64,000 bases of DNA from the NCBI GenBank assembly GCA_973895155.1, contig OZ316893.1:21080001-21144000 (forward strand), written 5' to 3'. This document shows, one piece after another, positions 37,258 to 50,000 of this stretch. The stretch's first letter is position 1. The number at the start of each line of letters is the position of its first letter. The DNA is from Marsupella aquatica. Its lineage: Eukaryota > Marchantiophyta. The position numbers and the translations under genes are program-made. The notes beneath the pieces are model-generated. The model did no database searches and had not been told where the DNA came from. It saw only the letters and a program-made list of their open reading frames with translations.

Positions 37258-38197
37258 TGTTCCTTATTTAGTCCTGTGATGGAGAGGTGTAGATTTTCGT
37301 ATCTCTTGTTGTTCTAGCTGGAGTACTTCAAGCTACTCAGGTTGCTAACCGGTATTGGCCAAAGTTTTGCACTAAGCTTTCAGCCCTGTGTGCAAGTTGT
37401 AAATATTCGCCAGTTTGATGGAAAGGAATATCGATTTCAAATTATTTTAAACCTGCATTGAGCTGGATGCGCAAACAAAGGTTCATACTGAAAACACTGC
37501 CGACGAAAACATTCTGCCCTTTTTGATCTCGGCAGATAGATCCAGGTGGCAATAGACATTTAACGGGAGCCCAGGTTGGTCATGGTGGATCGTTCCAATG
37601 AGCTGCGATGACAAATTTGCATGAATGTGTTACTGAAATGTGACTTCCATCGTACTCGAGATGCGCCAGTTCCCACTTTGTCTACATCAGTGATGACTCT
37701 TAATGTAATTAGATGAATAGTATATGCCATCACATTGGTAGATTGTCCTTCACGCCAACCCTTCAAATTTTACCAAGGCACAGAGAAGCATTATAATTTA
37801 GGCTTCTGCGAAGCATATCCATTACATCTTGATGACATGCCAGAAAGGATTGATGACTTTAGGAATGGTTCTTGGATCAACCTCGTGGATAAGTGGTTCC
37901 ACTATCAATCAAAAACAAACCAAATACACCAGCAGGAAATTTTGAATACAAATCCGTTCTTCGGCAACACCAAATCTCCAGGACTACGTGTGTCTCAAGA
38001 GCAGCCACTTGAGCAGGGTTAGGAAGCTCTCCCCGAGTTCTATTTTTCGCTACATTTATACAAATTATACATGCAGACCTTGTCCACCTTGATATATCTT
38101 TCTACGCTGGGACGATGGATGCTGCAACACTTCACAGTAGTTCCAATACCAACCAAATCACGGTTCCCAAAGAAAGTTTTCGGACAACTGTGGCTGT
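37258..38197. other. Short intergenic region
   Basis: Contains the 3' flank of the SET gene and of the convergent F-box/kelch pseudogene. No gene or organised repeat was seen. Confidence 0.45.
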
Positions 38198-39331
38198 TCA
38201 TAGCTCAATAGAATTTTTGTTTAACAACTGAAGAATAATTTTACGAGGCGGATGTTCGAAGGAATACTCTGGTTTTTGCCATTCAAGCTCCTTGTTCTTA
38301 CTACCGAGCCCACACGTTTGAAACAGGCATGATCTGTTATTTCCGTCAGCTGCACTGGCCCAATCCACTATCGCTAAAAGCTCATTATGATCCGTCAGAA
38401 TGGCAAGAGGCCAGACTTCAACAGATTCAACTGGAGCATTTGTTGCAAACGAAAATGAATGCAGGTGTACCCATAAATTTCCATGAAAGTCATAGACCGG
38501 AATACCAAGCGGAGTCATTGAATAGAATTTGCCTCCTGCCACAAACATTCTTTCCTTGGCCACTCCAACAGGTTCCACCTCTCCCCACTCGTCCTTCGTT
38601 GGATCATAAACTTCCAGAACGTCTCCCCAGCGTGGAACGGCATCTCCGGGCCCCAGGGCTTTGAATACAAAAATTTATCGAATCGCTGTGCAAATTCACC
38701 TCTCAATCTTGCAACGTGATTACCACGTCGCAAAGAAACTATGGGTCTGAAGGGAGACCAAGTATTTTCCTTGGGATCGTATAGCTCAGATCCAGAAATC
38801 GCTTCGTGATTGACGGCACCTCCATCAATTCCATCAAGTACACCGCATCCAAACTCTCGTTTTGGTTTGTGCATACTTGCACATTGTTTCCACTCTCTTT
38901 GCCCGGCCACACCCAGCACATGTAATTTGCAATCCACTCCCCCAAAAACGTATACTTTCCCATCCAATGTTGCTGTCCGGCCCCATGGCTCGGTTGCTCG
39001 ATCAAACTGTTCACTTGTGATTGGAGGAAGTTCACAACGAACCGACTTGTCTCCAAATGAGTGGATACAAAGCCTATGGATATTTTCGACAGGGCAGCGA
39101 CATGTAAGTAAAAACCAATCTGTTGATTGAGAGCGAACTCTTGCATCGTAGACTTGGCGACTTCGAACTACATGACACGACTCACGATAAGATGATGACA
39201 CTTTTCCAGGGCAACTTTGTTCCTATCTGATCCAAGGTAATCTCATCGGGGATACCTGGAATGAGTTGCTCAACATGTGCCTCAGAACTCGGACATCTCA
39301 CGCTGGCCTGCTTGCCTCCAGGCACAGTCAT
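38198..39331 (-). pseudogene. F-box/kelch-repeat protein gene, frameshifted
   Basis: Read on the minus strand from an ATG at 39331, the first frame gives an F-box start with LIPGIPDEITLDQI. The reading must then shift near 39225 to give NKVALEKCHH and again near 39185 to give the VYDARVRSQST linker typical of plant F-box/kelch proteins. Kelch units follow (ATLDGKVYVFGG, CGVLDGIDGG, SELYDPKENTWSPF). Near 38640-38660, beside a run of four C, the frame breaks again. The continuing kelch frame has VYDPTKDEWGEV and ERMFVAGGKFY and ends at 38198. F-box/kelch proteins serve as SCF ubiquitin-ligase substrate adaptors. With at least three shifts and no introns the copy is probably dead, unless the assembly has homopolymer errors. 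Confidence 0.78.
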
Positions 39332-39334
39332 AGT

Positions 39335-39685
39335 CTTCCGTCCTCTTCCTTAATGGAATGCCCTCCAAAATACGTTCCGTCCGCCGAGTAAAATCAGCCT
39401 CCCTGTTCAGAGCTTGAGCTGGATGCCCGAGAGCACAGTCAAGCCCTTGAGCAGAACAACTTGAGAACCAACATCCGAAGCACAGGCTACTCGACCAGCG
39501 CTAGGAGGTTCGTATAATCACCCTACCAACAGCACGTACAGTGATCTTTCCTCAAATTAAATGCCCTCCAAAGTACCATTCCATCCACCGAGAAGAGTAA
39601 CCCTTACTGTTCCGAGCTCGAGCTTGATGCCCGAGGGCATAGTCAAAGCCTTTGGGATTCTAGCAGAACAACTTGAGAAACAAGA
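39335..39685. repeat. Direct duplication upstream of the F-box/kelch pseudogene
   Basis: Segments at about 39345-39475 and 39548-39678 share ATGCCCTCCAAA, CGAGCTTGA/GAGCTTGAG, GATGCCCGAG and AGCAGAACAACTTGAGAA. On the minus strand this is the 5' flank of the pseudogene. The left copy abuts its start. Confidence 0.75.
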
Positions 39686-39954
39686 TCTGAAAGAGAAGCC
39701 ACGGCAGCACCGACGCTTCATGGGCGCAATCGTCCCGTGCGTTGATTCTGTGGTCACTTGAAAATTCCAACTGTTGCCTACACAATGCTCTACACACAAG
39801 CTTACCCAAGTGAGTAGGCCAGTTGGTTCGCACGAAGAGGAGCGGACTGGGCTCTCGAGGGATTGATGAGGGTGGCTTTACAACGAGTAGGGGGCACTGT
39901 GACTTTTTCTGCACATTACAAGATTTTCCTCCTTGCATCGGTCTGTACTAGAAT

Positions 39955-40200
39955 GTCCATCATAGGCATTGAAAGGGCAGTCTGAGATTTGTCCTCTACT
40001 TGTCTCTTGGTGAAGAATAAAATCTGAACTTGTATCGAATTTGGGTTTAAGTGAACGAAAGGGATTACATTGTATAAACTCACTGATTACAGTGTATGAA
40101 CTCACTGCCAGCAGGGCCTAATGGGCAATATTAGCCAGCCCTTGTTTTGGGGGGCAGTCTATCCACAATGTTTTGGGGGGCAATAACTGGAGGTCACTTA
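39955..40200. repeat. Dispersed repeat, copy B
   Basis: Matches copy A at 31340-31570 in the same orientation: TCTACTTGTCTCTTGGTGAA, GAATTTGGGTTTAA and CCTAATGGGCAATATTAGCC blocks in the same order. Confidence 0.55.
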
Positions 40201-41350
40201 TTGTTCTAAACGTAGACTCCGCACAAAAAGCTTTGAAATTAAGTTCACTAAGTGCCAATGGTTTGAATGAAGGAGCCAAAGGTTGGAAACATTTAGAGCC
40301 AACTTGCATATGGGCCGCCCTCACACTATCAACCCTTTAGTGATTGCAGGATGTAGATTTCAAGAGTATCTGTTGTCCTCAGCTACACAAGTCTTTTTCC
40401 TGTCCCTATTTTTTTGGTTTTTTTATCATTTTGTGGCCCTGCTTTCTGTGTTGTTTTGATGTCAAAGTACAAGACTTTTGCCCTTGTTTCTCCACTTTGT
40501 CCCATAATCCCTATGGTATTTATTCTTAGGTCTAGAGTTACCTTGTAACCACAGCTAGTCTAGCCATAGTCAGGTACTTGGTTATAGCAGGGAGTTAGTG
40601 AGTGAATGAAATTTAGACTCATTGTTATGGAGTCAGTTAGAAGATAGGAAGAGTTTATCGTGTGGAGACTTAGTATGGGCATCAGGCTTAGAGTTCAATA
40701 AATCTCTCTTTTGTATTCCCGTGGACTTAATCTCTGGTAGATGAACCACATATTTTATGTGTCAGTTACTTGTGCATGTGGTCTTGGATGTTATGTCCGT
40801 TTTGCTGGTGCAAAAACCTTTGGTTGCCTCCTACAGTGGTTGTGCCCCTGAGTGTGCTATGCACCAAAGCCCCTAGTTGCCTCCTGCCGTAGTTATACCC
40901 CTGAATCTGTTATGCACCGTCCATGGTGCTGCTCTTCCCAATTACTAGACATATAGAGTGCCATTATCCTCATGTTGAGCCTCTCATAATCAATCTTGAA
41001 TTCCTAAGTAAATCTTAACTAGAATTTAAAATACCATTGGAATCAACAGTAAACACCATAAATTCATAAACAGCTTTAATGGAGTACCCATGGGGCCCAC
41101 CAAAGAACTTGTATTATTCGTGCATATACCATAGACCAGTTTCAGTGATTTGTGACTTCCAAAGTTGTGGGGTTCCTAAGCAACCATTGGGTGGATTGTC
41201 GCTATAAGTTTGGGCCCACACTCTATGTAAAGTAGTAAACTGTTTGTCAAAAAATCAGAGCAGGAAAATCTAGCTCTATTTTAGTCCCTTCTAGGGCAAT
41301 CTTTAAAGATTTTTAGTATTACCTACAAGAGCGTGACAAGTGGTATCTTG

Positions 41351-41380
41351 AGGAGAGGGGAGGGGAGGGGGAGGGGAGGA
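41351..41380 (+). repeat. G-quadruplex-type tract
   Basis: Four or more runs of four to five G separated by single A residues (AGGGGAGGGGAGGGGGAGGG). This fits the canonical G4 pattern on the plus strand. No gene adjoins it. Confidence 0.8.
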
Positions 41381-42340
41381 TATGTTAAAAGGATTCTACA
41401 TGAATTCTATATTAAAGGATTGTCTGATTGTGGCCAATGGAGGCTATGCTACGATGGGAAACCAGGGAATGAGATCTAGGAAAAAGTGGTACATACTTTG
41501 AACGACAAGAAAGGCCCACTTTAAGAAATAGTTTTCAAGTTGCGTGGATTTTATTTTGAAAGTTGCAGAATCGTCTTGTTCAACTAGTTTTTCCCATGCA
41601 CGAATTTTGCAAGAGTTTGGTGATTTTTGAGTTATGTTGGCTCGTACAAACCAAAGGATTCAAGATCAAAAACCCAAGTGCTTTATATCTCAATAGTTAA
41701 TGAATTTTCCCCTTCTCCTGGCTCTTTGTAGGGTTTATATCTCTTGTCACGTACTTTATAGATAAATTTTCTCTTCCCCAAGCATTTCCATTTGGTTCAA
41801 ACATTCTCACATCCTTAACATTTTTGTACCCCCCTCTACTCATCCCGCTGCTCATCCAAAGTTTGCCTTTTCCTGTATAACCAGACCCTAAAAAAAACCA
41901 CTCTCATGGGTTCTGGAGGATTTTGTTTATTTTGGACAAGTATTCTTGTAAAATGCATTTGTTTTTGTCTACTGGGTCCCCTCATTCAAATGAATGTTGC
42001 CCATGGCAAAATGTTGATTTGCAATGCTACCCATGATGTGCAGATCCACATAAAGTGCAGGATTTGCTCAACATTGACCTAGCAAGCATAACTAGTTCAA
42101 AGTTCATTGCAGCAAGTGCGACTCAGAGTTCAAGCTCTCATAGGTCAGCTAGCTTTTGTACAAACCAACCCCAAAGTGGAGTTCACTCTGTAAGAGTCAG
42201 ACCCAAACTCAATGCTGTCATTTGCACACATGTCTTCATATTTCCAAATGCTACCTACACTACTCAGATCCACATACGCCCCAGCAATACTTGACCTAGA
42301 AAGCATAGCCTAGAGGTGGCAGTCTTCATAGCAACAAGTG

Positions 42341-42520
42341 AAACTCCCATTCAAGCTTCATAGGTACAGTAATCAACCTTTGCACAAAACTCCCATTCAA
42401 GCTTCATAGGTACTATCAACTTTTGCACAAAACTCCCATCCAAGCTTCATAGGTACAGTAATCAACTTTTGCACAAAACTCCCATTCAAGCTTCATAGGT
42501 ACACTAATCAACTTTTGCGC
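42341..42520. repeat. ~44-bp tandem repeat, four copies
   Basis: Units start with AAACTCCCATTCAAGCTTCA, continue TAGGTACAGTAATCAA and end CTTTTGCACA. Starts are near 42341, 42387, 42430 and 42475; the second unit is a few bases shorter. Confidence 0.9.
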
Positions 42521-43270
42521 AAGACCCCTGTTTTACTTATAAAGCATGAATTTCAAGCCTCAAGTTAGAGTTGGGGTCTTGGCTTCTAGAGCAAAGTCTC
42601 TAGACCTAAATTTATGTTTATGGTTCTCCATGTGGATGGAAAGACTCATGGATATGATGTATGTTAAATGATGATCATGTTTTTGTCATCTTATCATAAA
42701 AACGGAAACTAAGTTTACTTTTAAGGGCCTACTGTCTAGAGTGAAGCCTCTAGAGGGTAACCCAAAAGTGATCATGAGTCTCAATGAAAAAACTTTAAGT
42801 GAGGATGGACAAAAATTATTTTGATTTCAAATAAAAACAGAAATCTGAAATGAGGGTGGAAGAAAAACAAGGTTGGGCAAAGATTAGCATAGAAAATTTT
42901 ATTATGCAAGATTATTTTACTTCATATCTATTTGGGAACTGGTAATGGGGCTAGTGGTTTCAATTTACATCAAATAAGTGGCATTCAGGCTCGTCCCAAG
43001 GATTTTAGGTTCATTCAGGAAACGTGAGACCCAAGAGGGCCAAGATTGGGGACCCACATCTAAGAGTGGGACCCACATCTAAGAGTGGGACCCACGGGGT
43101 TTGTAATAAAGGTTCTCATAATAAATGAGGTTTGGAGGAACGATAGACCTCGAAGTTTATTTCGTGTATGACTAAAAAGTGCAACACGGAAAGAGCGGGG
43201 GAGATCCAACATCATTGAAGCAAGTGACTTTGTGGAGCCGCGCCACCGAGAGGAACGACCTTCAGAGCCA

Positions 43271-43450
43271 GAAACGAATCGAAACGAAACGAAAACGAAA
43301 CGAAACGCACGAGACGAGATGTCGGAGACGAGACGAGACGAGACGAGGCCATGACCTGCTCGGGGTATGAAGGATCAGAGAGCGCGCCATCAGCAGGAGT
43401 CCGCCAGGTTCCTTTGTTCATGACAACGATCGATCGATCGATCGATTGAT
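43271..43450. repeat. Microsatellite cluster upstream of KEA
   Basis: GAAAC-type pentamers (43271-43306), a GAGAC pentamer run (about 43325-43348) and a GATC tetramer run (43428-43450), 0.6-0.8 kb before the KEA start codon. Confidence 0.85.
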
Positions 43451-44057
43451 CTTCGCGGATCTCTGGCGGACCACCGACAGAAACTTCTGTCGCACACAGC
43501 AATAGTTTCGGGTCACTGAACAAGGCCACTAGCTCACACAACCTGTTGCAGGACAAAGTTTGCTGGCCCCGCGACTCGCGTGTTACAGAGAATGTTCCTG
43601 TTTGACAATGTCTCTGGATATACTCTAATGCGAAGTAATTGCAGGCCTTGTAGGTCGTGAACATCGTGTACATTGCTATCGTATCGCGGTCGACACTCAG
43701 TGCGATTGATTGACAGTGTTGCCACGATGACGGTGGAGGGAAGGGGTCTGTGGTCTGTGAAGAAGTTCTTGCTGTACAGTATTTGGTAGGAGGAGGTCTG
43801 GAGAATTCCGCAGCAGCGGCAGCGCCACAGGTTATGAGGAATTGATTGTCTCCACGAGAGGAATTTGTTGGAGTTTTGTTCACGTGCAGGCAAATCTGAC
43901 ATTTTCCCATGGGATTCGCCATTTGTGCTCTTTCGTCACAATACTCTATGGTTGAAATGTCGTCTCTTTTCTCGGAGCGAGTATTCGTAGTCACAGCGAT
44001 GATCAATTCCACAATTGATGAGAGTCCTCAACAGTGACGTCCAGGGCAAGGAAGGCA

Positions 44058-47000
44058 ATGGGAGGCACAATGGACCGACATCCGCGTAGGTTAGTGCACA
44101 ATGGCGCCGATGGCTTGTCAAATTATGACATCAATTGGAGGAAGTGGAGTTTCCGCGGCTTTAGAAGCGATAGATCGACGCAGGTTACCTTGTGCTTGGT
44201 TTTCGTAGGCATCATTTGCTTACTGCCAGCAATTTGTAGATCTGAAGATGAGATGCCTTTTTTCAACAACATCGATAGCGTTGGAGAGACCAAGATGCAG
44301 GAGGAGCAAAACGCTAATGCAACCACACATAAGGGAGACACCATTGCAGAAGTTTTTGAACGCGTCCTGGATAAAGAGTTCCCCGACAAGGATCCGCAAG
44401 AAGGTATACAGCCTTCTCGCCTTTGAATCCTCACTCCCTGGTCAAATTTGTAGACATATTAGGATTTAATTTTAGGTGTAGCAAATGGAAACTTGGAATC
44501 AAGATGACTTGAACACCATTCCCTGGGTGTCAAGATGTCCTTGAGCTTTAATTTTGAGCTAGGTACGTGTGTGAGGTCCAACCCCCACTCCCCCGGGGGG
44601 CAAACAAAAACCCTCTAGCAGAAGCTAATCCGTTCTGTACAGGATAGCTTCTATTTCAGCAGGATTAATAATTTTAAAAGAACGCAACGAAACCTACCTT
44701 TCCCGTATACATTCGATGGATCGTAGCTAGACTGGAGCACTAAATCAAACTTGATGATTTGTTGAAGCACTCAGCATTGTGTCTTGCTCGCCCTGAGTAA
44801 AATTATACGGAAAGAGTGCGAAAGAAAGACTCGCGGCGTCCAGATCTGAAATTTTAGAATTTGCGTTTTGGCCATGTGTATTCGAGTTTCAATGTGCTGA
44901 TGGGGATTTGGGAAGTATGATCCCGGCCATCTATAGCCGTTACTAAACGTTTAGGGTGATGATAACCTATATGGCTTTCGATTGCTGCAGGATTAGAAGG
45001 GGAAGTGGGGAGCAGTTTTAATAACAGTGTTGCCGATCAACAGGTGAGAGGCCATAACACTACTAGGATTGTTGTTCATGTCTGCAATCTATTGTAGTAG
45101 CCTGCGATACAGCAAGTTCTTCGATAATCCAGACTGTTCTTACATCTCATTCGTAATCTCTGCTAATGATGATTTGGACTTTCACAGGCGGTGTTGGAGA
45201 CTGTGGCTCGAGTGTCAAATCACAAGAAAAATGAAACAGAAGTGGAGCAGTAAGTGTGACCGCATCATTTTTTAAAATCCAAAAGAAAACAAGAAAATTG
45301 ATTTTCTGACATTTTCCCTGATGCTTTGTGTCATAGTTGTCATCGAATGAAATTCGCCCTCTTTTGACCCTGGCAACCATCGGTCACTGTTGAAACTCTG
45401 GCATCTTAATTTGTGATACCCCTGTTCATTCGGAGGATTCCAACTACGTGAATGCCTTAGTACCTTTTACATAGAACTTACACAATTCAACGTTAGAACT
45501 ACGAATCTTCACATTGTAAGCATGTGAGAGTAGTGCTGTAGTCTTTCCCTCTGCATTCGCTTGATGGTGTGCGATCCTATGTGAAGAACATGTATCTTTT
45601 CCACTAATATCCGTGAATTCCAACTACTCTGTGTCTCGAATTTAAAATTCACTAGGTGACCCACGCTATCTTTGTGCAGTGACAAATCAAAATCATTTCA
45701 GTTCCAAGATCTGATCAACCTTGAGGACGATGGCTCTGAAGAGTTGCCTACCCTCATAGACAAAAAGGTTAGTATGCGAAGCAGACCCTGCGACAAACTA
45801 TTTGCTGATACAGCCATCATTATCTGTCCCCCTAGTGGTGCTTGAGCTACTGGTCTGCATTGGGAAAGTGCTTAGCGAATTGTATCAGGGATTTACTTCC
45901 ATAACTGTTCTAATTCGAAAAATAATCGTCGATCGTGCTCATATACCGATGTTCCAATTTACTAGTGAGAGAGAAGTAAGGCGGCACCTCTGATAAATGT
46001 CCAACGGTTTATGAATCGGCCAAATACTTTTCAGGACAACGTGTTTGTAATATCCAATCCAAGATCCGGCTATATGGTACTTCAGCAAGATTTGAGGTAT
46101 TGTGAACTCTTGTTGTGGTACATTCTGATGATACCTGGTGCTGCTCTCTTTGATAACTGGCAAGCAAGGAAATATTATTCTTGTAATTTGATAGCGCTTG
46201 AGTTTAAACGGAAACTATTTTGGGCAGGTTCATCTCCGATCTGGTGGTGGTTATTGTATCTGCCGCTGTCGGTGGGATCATTTTTGCGGCTCTAGGACAA
46301 CCCGTGAGTTCATTTCTAGTAGCGCGTCTTGCAGTATCTGTGGGTGCAAGAGGCTTGAAGATATTTCTCAATTTCTTTTAGCTGTTTGGGAACTGAACGT
46401 GGAAATAGAACTGTAGACTTCAGAATTCCGAAGATGGTTAAGGACTACGACTTCAGCTTTGAAGCGAAAAGGAAAACACTGTTTGACCTAGGAACAAATA
46501 TTTTCAGGATTCTTAGGAGGCTCAAGATGAGTTCGTGTTCCTAAATGCTCATAGTTTTATCACACGTGGTATCAGAGGGCACGTTCAATTACTAGCAAAT
46601 ATTTTGCTATTTGTTGCTAGCTCATTGACACTTCTGCAGGTCATAACTGGTTACCTGCTGGCTGGATCAGCGATTGGACCTGGTGGATTCAGTTTTGTTA
46701 GTGAACTGGTGCAGGTATGCCGTTGAACAGTGGCTCACCAATCGTGTGTGAATTATAGTTGACAGTTTTGCCGAAGGAAACTCAACTCCTCAGGCTCCTT
46801 TAATTTCCACCTTTAAGCAATATTTTTGGTCAATTTATGTTTGAGCAAGACGTACGTCAATATTGTGCACAATCTCCCTCTGTCAGCTCAGTTTGAATAT
46901 TCTGAACGGCAGGTGGAGACATTGGCCCAGTTTGGTGTCGTGTTCCTGCTTTTTGCTCTTGGACTGGAGTTTTCTGTGTCAAAGGCAAGAAGTTTGCCAC

Positions 47001-50000
47001 TCCCCGCTCGCTTTTCTCATGGCATTTCTTCCTGTCGTCTCAAGTTTTCTTTTATTGTCTAACTGATTGAAATCCCGTGCTACTAGTTTTTGCAATATAG
47101 CATGGTCCATTGATCTCATGTGCCAGTCCTATTACTGCGTTTTTGTCTACTGTCGTTTCATTGCGGACTGCCCAATTATATTAGTAGATGAAATTTCGTG
47201 AGGCACACCGTGATGCGCTTGAATGGACTTCCTCTGAATGTCCGTTGTTTCTTTGAACAGTTACGTGCTGTTCGATCTGTTGCAATTTTGGGTGGATTAA
47301 TGCAAATTCTACTTTTCATGGGCCTATGTGGCTTGATTGCTATGGTAGGTTGAGATGACTTCTCTACTTTAACTCCCGCGCCTTGTAAGATCAAAGAAGA
47401 TTATAGGGGAAGGATTTCAAATGCAAACGGATATCAGTTTTGAAGTGTGGAATTAACAGCATCCTATGTTCCTCATAATACTGCAGATATTCCGTCCATG
47501 TTTTCTCCTACCGTGATTGGATTCTGAGTACGTTACAATCCTATGCAGGTTTGTGGAGCCAAGATATCTGAAGGTGTATTTGTTGGTGCCTTTTTATCCA
47601 TGTCTTCAACAGCTGTGGTAGGTCGTCTCATCTAGGATCCTCTGTCTAAGCTATGTCCAATGTTTTCCTCATACCATAGTCGACGGCATGGATGGTATTC
47701 GTGTTGCTCGTCTTATCATACTTCTACTTCATTAAAAGGTATATTACATGGTGTCTCTTGTCATTTACTTTCCTGGATATGGCTTTTAAGAACCGTGTGC
47801 CACGCCGCATTAGCGGATTCCTAGGCAAGTAAGCAGTGCATTTTTTTCCTAGAGGGACCCAAACTCATGAAGCGGGTGTTGTTGGATATTACCCCAGGTG
47901 GATTCTTCTCTTGCCCTGCGAGTTCTATAGCTGTGGTATCCTGTTTATATTTCTGAGCTTTTGAAAGGTTTGTCCGCAATAAGATTCTGTTTGATGGTGG
48001 ATATGTACAGGTCTTGAAGTTTATTGGGGATAAGAATACTATGAATGCCACCCCCGGTCAAGTTATAGTCGGCACTCTTATACTTCAGGTCTGTTTTTAA
48101 TTGCTTGTTATCTTTCTTTCGTCCATTGCTAGCTTTTATACTGCCAAGAAGTCTTTTGATCTTGAGGCCACACAGATGACATGAACCTCTTCCTAATTGG
48201 GATGGCAAAACCTGTCTGAATGTTCTGGATGGCCTACTGTATCAGCACAAGTACAGCTTCATGGTTAGAAACTTGATGGCACGTGTTCGTCTTTGAGCTC
48301 GACTGACTTTAATCGCTTGCAGGATTGTGCTGTTGGGCTGCTTTTTGCTCTTCTACCTGTGCTTGCAGGCGAGAATGGAGTACTACAAGGCCTCATTTCC
48401 ATGTCCAAAGAGTGAGTGTTGACCGACTGATCTCTTTGATTTGTACCTTCGACACTGGAGTGGAGTGTCTTGTTTAGCATAATTTCACTGCCTAGCAGAC
48501 GAGACCCAAGTCAAACAACAAAGTGGAATTCAATGTGCAGGCTGTTCGTACTAGTTGTCTTCGTTGTCGTTGCAGTTGTGGTGGCCAAAACGTTTGTTCC
48601 ACGATTTCTCAAGATGATGATGAGGTTATCTGCCCAAGTAAGGATCAATGATGTCTGCATTTGGTTTCCCACTAAAACTATGCAAAGTAGTTGAATAATC
48701 AAGATTACATGTACCGGTCTACTTACGAGGCATCAATTTTCTGTTCAAATCAGAAGCATTCACTTGTAGGTGCCAAATGGGTGTGTACGTCTAGCTTAAT
48801 GCTAGCTGTTAAAGCCTACTTCGAGTCTAAAGTTTTGTGAATGTATAAATTGAATCGGTTCCAAAGTAATTTTTTTCTCTTTTTGTAACTTCGATTAAAC
48901 TCCATTCGTCAGAGACGGGGAACATTGTTACTATTTTGTTTTGGTGGGTAAACTTGGTCGAAGCCTCTTGGACACTAAAGCATCAGTAACAGAAGTTCTA
49001 TTAACTCGTATTCATTTACGGCAGGCGACTAACAATGAGTACAATTTTTCTGGTCAGTGCCTTTCAAAGAACGAAGTCATTTATTGACCATCTTGCTATT
49101 GAAACTGCAGACGAATGAACTTTACCAACTGGCGGCGGTCGCGTTTTGTCTTCTTGTTGCATGGGTAAGCTCAGCTGTTTAGAACAGCGATAGTCGTTAG
49201 GTGTTGTTCATGTCAGACATTCAACATCATGTTGTACCCACTGTTTGCAGCTCAGGAGAACTCTTTCTAGAATGCCTCCAAAGTTTGCTGATATTTTCAC
49301 TTCGCATCGCAGTGCAGTGACAGGTTGGGGCTCAGCCTCGAGCTAGGTGCATTTGTTGCTGGTGTCATGATATCTTCCACCGACTTGGCGCAGCACACCC
49401 TTGAACAGGTAATGATTTCAATGCTGGAAGACAGGGAATTGAATATTGAAACTGGATAGCATCCATGAAAAGAAATAGATTCTGTAAAACGTGACTATTA
49501 AATTCCAACCGGAAACTGATGAGCTCTAACCAGAGTGCATTGTCTGTCAAATGTATGGGATCCTTCATTCCCTCTCAGGTGGAACCAATTCGTAATCTGT
49601 TCACAGCCCTTTTTCTTTCAAGTATCGGCATGCTGATAAACCTCCACTTTTTGTGGAACCACATGGATATTCTTTTGGCATCCTTGATTCTCATTATCAC
49701 AGCGAAGACAACAGTTGTCACTTTGGTTGTCAGGGCCTTTGGTTACAGTACACAGACGTCGTTCTTTGTAAGTTCCTTCAAATCCATCCATTGCCTTTAC
49801 GTCCATGACCAACCCAGTGCATTGGTCAATATCATGGAACAGTGTATCAAGAATGCTATCTCCTGTGTTCTTTCAAATTATGCGTTCTAAATATGTTTCA
49901 GCATGAATGAGCGTGTATAGCAATGTACAACTCGGTACCTGTGAGGGTAAGGAGCACATCATTCGAAGAATTACTGTCTTTGTAGGTAAAATTATCATCA

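Larger units (their letters stand above)
39686..44057. other. Intergenic region with several small repeats
   Basis: No supportable gene in 4.4 kb. It holds the second copy of a dispersed repeat (39955-40200), a G-rich tract (41351-41380), a ~44-bp tandem repeat (42341-42520), a ~21-bp repeat of AAGAGTGGGACCCACATCT (about 43045-43095) and microsatellites at 43271-43450. A 266-codon minus-strand frame at 43212-44012 overlaps the probable KEA promoter and has no recognisable domain. Confidence 0.45.

Noticed and set aside
43212-44012. 266-codon minus-strand frame upstream of KEA
   Set aside because: No recognisable domain or signal, skewed by microsatellites, and it overlaps the likely KEA promoter/5'-UTR. 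Treated as a chance frame.
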